From contig CAJMOF010000008.1 in the NCBI GenBank assembly GCA_905215065.1, positions 62,001 to 126,000 of the forward strand: a stretch of DNA of 64,000 nt, read 5' to 3'. Source of the DNA: an uncultured bacterium (GTDB taxonomy: Bacteria; Actinomycetota; Coriobacteriia; Coriobacteriales; Coriobacteriaceae). This document shows positions 59,802 through 64,000 of the stretch, piece by piece (within the stretch, counting starts at the first letter, position 1; the number at the start of each line of letters is the position of its first letter). The position numbers were made by a program, and so were the translations under genes. The notes under the pieces are model-generated. The model did not search any database and had not been told where the DNA came from. It saw only the letters and a list, made by a program, of their open reading frames with translations.

Positions 59802-60935
59802 CTAAATGCGGTTCATCTGGGAAGCGACCTTGTTGTACCAGTCCTGCCACGTGGGCGGGCAGTACTTCTTGGCGGCTGCCGGGGTAAGCGTGGAGCCATA
59901 GTTGGCACCCAGGTAGGCAACGTGGGCGGAGACAGCCTCGCTCCAGCTGCCAAAGCTACGCCAACCACCGCCGCGGGCACTCCAGCCCCAGGCGTTATAG
60001 GAGCCGGCGCAATAGAGGCCTTTGCTGCTCTCGATGCAGGCGATGGCGGGGGACCAACGGGGATCGACGCCGGTATTCCAGGCGGCGACGGCAAAGTTAT
60101 AGCCCTGGCCTGCCATGGGGGAGCCGGCGAGGTAGTTGTCGATGCGGCTCGTCCACTCGTTAATGAACGAGTCGTAATCGGAATTGCCACTGTTGGAGTT
60201 GTTCACCGTGGTGTCGATGGTGGTGTTGGAGTTGGTGGCCTGACTGTTGGAGTTATTGCCACTCACGCCGGTGCCCGCGAGCTTCTCGGCGGCAGCGGCT
60301 TTGTCGGCCTCGAGCTTAGCCAGTTCGGCGGCATTTTCCTGCTCGGCCTTTGCCTGCGCCTCGTTGCGAAGCTGCTGTGCCTGGGCCAGTGCGTCCTCGG
60401 CATTCTTTTGCTCGCCCTCGAGCTGAGACTTGGCCTGATCGAGGGCGGTTTTGTTCTGCTCGAGCTCGGTCTGCATCTTGTTAAGCTCTTCGATCTCGTC
60501 GACGCTCGAGCTCGTAATCTGGTTGGTGTATTTGCAGGTGGTGATAAAGTCACCCAAGCTCTGCGTGTTCACCAGGAAGCTCACGATGGGGCTGGTGCCC
60601 TTCTGGTACTTATACAGATCGCGCATGGCGGAGCTTGCCTTGGCCTGCTGCTCGGGTAGCTCGGCCTCAATCTTATCGATGTTCGCCTCATTGGAGTCGA
60701 TCTGCTTTTGCAGATCCTCGAGCTTGGTACGGGCGTCGTTGTAGGCGCTCGTAGCGTCCTCGATTTTTTTCTGGGCGGCGGAAAGCTGATCCTGCGTTGC
60801 CTGCGAGGCGGCATAGGCCGCGACGGGGGAGAGCATCGGCGTGGCCGTCAGCGCGACGGCGAGCGCGGCGCTCGTGATGATACGAGCCGGCTTCGACGCG
60901 ATGAGCGCTGCGGTGCGATGGTTCGAATGCTGCAT
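59802..60935 (-). CDS. secreted coiled-coil protein with lysozyme-like C-terminal domain
   Basis: A 377-residue exported protein. Signal peptide IITSAALAVALTATPMLSPVAAYA; residues 45-210 are a long coiled coil of the PcsB/CwlO type (QLSAAQKKIEDATSAYNDA, IVSFLVNTQSLGDFI); a Ser/Asn/Thr-rich linker follows; the last 125 residues resemble a transglycosylase/glucosaminidase-like fold (ACIESSKGLYCAGSYNAWGW with a possible catalytic Glu, SWSEAVSAHVAYL). It is probably a peptidoglycan hydrolase controlled by an FtsEX-like partner. ATG 60935 lies after AGAGGGA. A degraded copy of its 3' end lies at 58140-58195. Confidence 0.82.
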   Translation of the reverse strand: MQHSNHRTAALIASKPARIITSAALAVALTATPMLSPVAAYAASQATQDQLSAAQKKIEDATSAYNDARTKLEDLQKQIDSNEANIDKIEAELPEQQAKASSAMRDLYKYQKGTSPIVSFLVNTQSLGDFITTCKYTNQITSSSVDEIEELNKMQTELEQNKTALDQAKSQLEGEQKNAEDALAQAQQLRNEAQAKAEQENAAELAKLEADKAAAAEKLAGTGVSGNNSNSQATNSNTTIDTTVNNSNSGNSDYDSFINEWTSRIDNYLAGSPMAGQGYNFAVAAWNTGVDPRWSPAIACIESSKGLYCAGSYNAWGWSARGGGWRSFGSWSEAVSAHVAYLGANYGSTLTPAAAKKYCPPTWQDWYNKVASQMNRI

Positions 60936-60995
60936 CCAGTCCCTCTGCAATCAATCGTAGGTTATTGGTCGAGGTGTATTCTACTACTGCTTTCG

Positions 60996-61320
60996 ACCTC
61001 AACTTGAACCTTAAAGGTTCTAAAGGGTCAAGTTGAACTTGAGGCTTTGGCCTTGACCTGCGGGAATGGTGAATTGTTGAGAAACCATAGAGTTCAACTT
61101 TAACGTTACGGCACCCTGTTTGTGAGGGTTTTGGCTGTAAAAGTTGCCCTCACGTGGGGTTTTGCAACTACAAGGTCCCATCGCGGTGAGCTTGGCCTTC
61201 ATGCTGGATAATTACGCCGATTGCCATAGATACGGTGGAGCTTTGGGTGCCGGCGGCTCGGCACGCTAGAATAAATCAGTTGCACAAAGACCGCCCGTCG
61301 TGTGGGCAGTTCATGATAGG
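60996..61320. other. unexplained structured intergenic region
   Basis: No convincing gene is present in 60936-61328. A perfect palindrome GAACCTTAAAGGTTC (61006-61020) is nested between CCTCAACTT and AACTTGAGG (ending 61044), forming a long hairpin; GTGAGGG/CCCTCAC and AGTTGC/GCAACT pairs follow near 61120-61170. A 60-codon frame on the minus strand (61020-61202) has no ribosome binding site. It may hold an RNA or a regulator site for either divergent gene. Confidence 0.45.
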
Positions 61321-61328
61321 AAGTTTCC

Positions 61329-62585
61329 ATGGCATTGCAGTTTACAGAGCGCGAGTTTATTCCCGTGCTGCTCGGCGGCGACATCAACGCGTATTCGGTG
61401 GCGCGCGCCTTCTACGAGGAGTATCAGGTCAAGAGCCTGGTCTTTGGCAAGTATCAGACGGGCCCTGCGTATCGCAGCCAGATTATCGACTACACGCCTA
61501 ACGTGGATATCGACACCATGCCCGTGATGCTTAAGACCGTCAACGGTATCGCTCGGGCACATGCCGAAAAGACGATTGTCCTGATGGGCTGCGGCGATAA
61601 CTATGTTGCCCTGGTGGCCCAGGCCAAGGATGCCAACGAGCTGGCGGATAACATCGTTGCGCCTTACGCGCCCTATAGCATGCTTGAGCAGTGCCAGAAG
61701 AAGGAGATCTTCTACGAGCTGTGCGAGAAGCACGGTGTGCCCTATCCGCATACGTTTACCTTTACCATGGCGATGCTCAACGCTCAGGGTGAGGCTCCCG
61801 CCGAGGTGCTCGACCAGATCGACTTTCCCTACCCGATGATCCTGAAGCCTTCCGACGGCATCATGTGGTGGCAGCATGAGTTCGAGGGTCAGAAGAAGGC
61901 TTATGAGATTGCCGACCGCGCCGAGCTGGAGCAGGTTATCCGCGATTCCTATGCCAGTGGCTACACCGATGACCTGATTTTGCAGGATCGCGTGCCCGGC
62001 AACGACGAGTACATGCGCGTGCTCACCAGCTATTCTGACCGCAACGGCAAGGTTCGCATGATGTGCCTTGGTCACGTGCTGCTCGAGGAGCATCAGCCCC
62101 ATGGCGTCGGTAATCACGCCTGCATCATCACCGAGCCCAATGATGAGCTTATGAGTGGCGTGCGCAAGCTGCTCAAGGACCTTCACTTTGTGGGCTATTC
62201 CAACTTTGACGTCAAGTATGACGAGCGCGATGGCTCGTTTAAGTTCTTTGACTTCAACACCCGTCAGGGCCGCAGCAACTACTACGTAACCAACAGCGGC
62301 TTTAACGTTGCCAAGTACGTGGTGGATGAGTACGTCTATAACCGCCCGTTTGAGCCGGAGTTTGTGACGGCGAAGGACGAGGCGCTGTGGATGGTCGTTC
62401 CCATGGGCGTCGTCGACAAGTACGTCAAGGCTCCCGAGCTGCGCGCGAAGGTGCATCGTCTTGCCAAGGAGGGCAAGGGCGCCGATCCCTCGTTTATGAA
62501 GGGAGACTTTGTCTTTAACCGCTGGTTGCGCATGTGGCACACCAAGCTGCGTCACTATAAGCTGTTCAAGACGTATTACAAGTAG
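61329..62585 (+). CDS. ATP-grasp ligase, probable D-aspartate ligase
   Basis: A 418-residue ATP-grasp enzyme. The start LGGDINAYSVARAFYEEY is the preATP fold; ATP-binding lysines lie in PYPMILKPSDG; the metal site is visible in YSNFDVKYD and FFDFNTRQGRSNYY (Glu/Asn replaced by Asp/Asn). Size and the adjoining aspartate racemase match the D-aspartate ligase Asl of Enterococcus, which adds D-Asp to the peptidoglycan stem for cross-bridge formation. Substrate is inferred from this pairing. ATG 61329 follows AGGAAG. Confidence 0.8.
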   Translation: MALQFTEREFIPVLLGGDINAYSVARAFYEEYQVKSLVFGKYQTGPAYRSQIIDYTPNVDIDTMPVMLKTVNGIARAHAEKTIVLMGCGDNYVALVAQAKDANELADNIVAPYAPYSMLEQCQKKEIFYELCEKHGVPYPHTFTFTMAMLNAQGEAPAEVLDQIDFPYPMILKPSDGIMWWQHEFEGQKKAYEIADRAELEQVIRDSYASGYTDDLILQDRVPGNDEYMRVLTSYSDRNGKVRMMCLGHVLLEEHQPHGVGNHACIITEPNDELMSGVRKLLKDLHFVGYSNFDVKYDERDGSFKFFDFNTRQGRSNYYVTNSGFNVAKYVVDEYVYNRPFEPEFVTAKDEALWMVVPMGVVDKYVKAPELRAKVHRLAKEGKGADPSFMKGDFVFNRWLRMWHTKLRHYKLFKTYYK

Positions 62586-62669
62586 ACGAGCGTGGCGCCC
62601 GTCCGGTATGTATCGGGCGGGCGCGGGTATGATACGCGCAATTGCGTGGGCGTCACCAAGGAGGCGGCG

Positions 62670-63416
62670 ATGGAAAAGCTGGGAGTTATCGGCGGCATGG
62701 GCGCCGAGGCCACGTCGTATTACTACGACCAGGTAGTACGCCATACGGCGGCTACGTGCGACCAGGAGCATATCGACATGGTGGTGCTTTCCAAGTCGAC
62801 CATGCCCGACCGCACGCTGGCCATCAAGACCGGTGAGCATACCGAGCTGCTGGCGACCATGAAGGAGTGTGCCCAAGCACTCGAGTCGCTGGGCTGCGCG
62901 CACATAGCGATTCCCTGTAACACATCGCACTACTTCTACGATCAGATTCAGTCGTTTACCAAGGTGCCGATTATCCATATGCCGCGCGAATCGGTGCGTT
63001 ATGCCCTGGCGGGTGCGGTGATGGGGGAGTGCGAGTTCGATCCCAACCTGAGTATGCCCGCCGAGCCGGTGCACAAGATTGGCATCATGGGCACCGATGG
63101 CACCGTGGGCGCCGGCGTCTATGGCCGCGAGTGCGAGGCGGCGGGCGCTGAGGTCGTCTATCCCAGTGAGAAGCGTCAGGCCGACGTGATGTCGCTCATC
63201 TACGATGATGTGAAGGCCGGGCGCGAACCCGATATGGATAAGTTCGATCGCGTGATGTGGGAGTTCGCCCGCAGCGGCTGCGACCGCGTCATTCTGGCCT
63301 GCACGGAGCTTTCGGTGTTGCAGAAGTATCGCGAGATGCCCGAGATCACCCTCGATGCGATGGATGTCCTGGTACGCGAGTCCATCATCCGCAGCGGCGC
63401 CCCCTACCGCCTCTAG
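62670..63416 (+). CDS. aspartate/glutamate racemase family protein (probable aspartate racemase)
   Basis: A 248-residue cofactor-independent racemase. The two catalytic cysteines are in IAIPCNTSHYFYD and ILACTELSVL, and the N-terminus LGVIGGMGAEATSYYYDQV matches aspartate racemases rather than MurI. It would supply D-aspartate to the ligase encoded 84 bases upstream. ATG 62670 follows AAGGAGG; upstream in-frame codons lack a site. A REP-like hairpin lies just after the stop. Confidence 0.88.
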   Translation: MEKLGVIGGMGAEATSYYYDQVVRHTAATCDQEHIDMVVLSKSTMPDRTLAIKTGEHTELLATMKECAQALESLGCAHIAIPCNTSHYFYDQIQSFTKVPIIHMPRESVRYALAGAVMGECEFDPNLSMPAEPVHKIGIMGTDGTVGAGVYGRECEAAGAEVVYPSEKRQADVMSLIYDDVKAGREPDMDKFDRVMWEFARSGCDRVILACTELSVLQKYREMPEITLDAMDVLVRESIIRSGAPYRL

Positions 63417-63422
63417 CATCCG

Positions 63423-63457
63423 ACCTGCCAAAAAGGGACAGGTTTATTTTGGCAGGT
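63423..63457. repeat. REP-like palindromic element
   Basis: A near-perfect palindrome, ACCTGCCAAAA...TTTTGGCAGGT, enclosing AGGGACAGGTTTA. Bases 63428-63456 are the exact reverse complement of 13703-13731. Confidence 0.75.
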
Positions 63458-63475
63458 TTTATCTGGGAAAACAGT

Positions 63476-63515
63476 AAAGGCCTCGGCTCGTTTGGTGCGA
63501 GCCGGGGCCTTTTGC
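63476..63515. terminator. terminator between convergent genes
   Basis: AAAGGCCTCGGCTCG and CGAGCCGGGGCCTTT form a 15-base-pair stem (one G-U pair) around a seven-base loop, ending the racemase transcript; the EcfT gene converges at 63542. Confidence 0.9.
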
Positions 63516-63541
63516 GTTGGGTGGTTGCTGTCGGTGGTGAA

Positions 63542-64000
63542 CTAGAACAGGAAGCCGATGGCGATGAGGGCGATGCTGACGATGAGCACGGCGATGTCCA
63601 GGCCCTTGATGGGGTAGCGCTTGTACGAGCTGGCGCGTGTACGCAGATAGAAGCCGCGCTGTTCTGCCGCCAAGGCTGTGGCATCGGTCTTGCCCACGCT
63701 CGAGATGAGCAGTGGCACGCACAGTGGCAGCATGAGCTTAAGCTTCTTGATGGGGTTCTTGGTGTCGTACTCGACGCCGCGTGCAGTCTGCGCCTCCATG
63801 ATGGCGTTCATTTCCTGGCCAAATACCGGCACAAAGCGCAGTGCCGTGGTAAAGGTGAAGGCATAGCGATATGGCACGTGCAGCACCTCGACGCAGGCGT
63901 TGGCGAGGTCGTTGAGCTTGGTCACCATAAGCATGAGGATGAGTGGCAGCGCCACGCCCAACAGGCGTAGGCAGGCCTTCGATCCGGTAATGAGGCCCGT
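63542..64000 (-). CDS. ECF transporter transmembrane component EcfT (partial)
   Basis: The frame is open to the window edge, giving the last 152 residues of a CbiQ/EcfT-type protein. The two coupling motifs that contact the EcfA ATPases are visible as AQTARGVEYD and AAEQRGFYL, and membrane helices lie around LPLILMLMVTKL and IAVLIVSIALIAIGFLF. EcfT joins vitamin-binding S components to the ATPases; the substrate depends on genes outside the window. Confidence 0.88.
   Translation of the reverse strand, partial: TGLITGSKACLRLLGVALPLILMLMVTKLNDLANACVEVLHVPYRYAFTFTTALRFVPVFGQEMNAIMEAQTARGVEYDTKNPIKKLKLMLPLCVPLLISSVGKTDATALAAEQRGFYLRTRASSYKRYPIKGLDIAVLIVSIALIAIGFLF

Noticed and set aside
61020..61202. 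Short minus-strand gene of 60 codons before the D-Asp ligase
   Set aside because: No ribosome binding site, atypical composition, and the region is dominated by palindromes.
61311..63431. A 706-codon open frame on the minus strand across the ATP-grasp and racemase genes
   Set aside because: It is antisense to two clear enzyme genes, has no family motifs and reflects the high-GC codon pattern of the plus strand.

Overview
The window looks like chromosomal DNA of a high-GC, Gram-positive-type gut anaerobe, most likely a Coriobacteriia member such as Collinsella. This rests on overall base and codon use, an L-lactate dehydrogenase plus glutamine-dependent NAD synthase, Gram-positive-type SOS boxes, an acetyl-type diaminopimelate pathway and a D-aspartate ligase/racemase pair. 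No rRNA, tRNA, CRISPR array or intact insertion sequence was recognised. Species cannot be fixed from the sequence alone.

Layout. 0-5.9 kb: small metabolic genes (ketopantoate reductase, cyclase-family hydrolase, ferredoxin-domain aldo/keto reductase, Gfo/Idh/MocA oxidoreductase, endonuclease IV); the last two are each preceded by a copy of the same long hairpin element. 5.9-9.2 kb: a polar amino acid ABC transporter whose permease carries an extra exported domain. 9.2-13.7 kb: flavodoxin and DUF3793, a metal-binding HMA protein behind a CsoR-like operator, an SOS-controlled Y-family polymerase with a YolD partner, and a truncated alcohol-dehydrogenase-like gene. 13.8-17.4 kb: phosphoglucose isomerase and two HAD phosphatases. 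17.5-28.9 kb: a GntR regulator followed by a ten-gene catabolic operon resembling fructoselysine (Frl) use but with extra hydrolases, YjbQ, BtpA and an FGGY kinase. 28.9-33.9 kb: tatD, tcdA, a probable type I holin-like toxin, an SdpR/SdpI pair and ettA.

34.0-35.7 kb and 38.2-42.5 kb are AT-rich and look acquired. The first holds a Tat-exported papain-like protein and a lipoprotein. The second is the best candidate for an undescribed system: a DUF2087 protein, an MFS exporter, a cobalamin-type radical SAM enzyme and, immediately after it behind a very strong ribosome binding site, a 36-residue peptide that would be the substrate of a RiPP pathway. Between them lie two large coriobacterial-style proteins with low-complexity segments.

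42.6-49.6 kb: nadE, an aminotransferase, ldh, a DUF2974 lipase-like gene flanked by two near-identical hairpins, and a nucleoid-associated protein. 49.6-55.1 kb: lysine synthesis. A lysine riboswitch precedes a single reading frame fusing LysA to DapA, then dapB and dapD/dapH; an N-acetyl-DAP deacetylase candidate is divergent. 55.1-61 kb: small envelope proteins, a Ser/Thr kinase, a DUF4143 ATPase behind four contiguous 23-bp repeats, and a coiled-coil cell-wall protein. The ATPase module lies between two ~100-bp direct repeats, one of which contains a fossil of the 3' end of the neighbouring cell-wall gene. 61.3-64 kb: D-aspartate ligase candidate, aspartate racemase and a partial EcfT.

Dispersed short hairpin repeats of REP type (12.98, 13.67, 63.43 kb; 47.17 and 48.40 kb) occur across the window, without a visible transposase.
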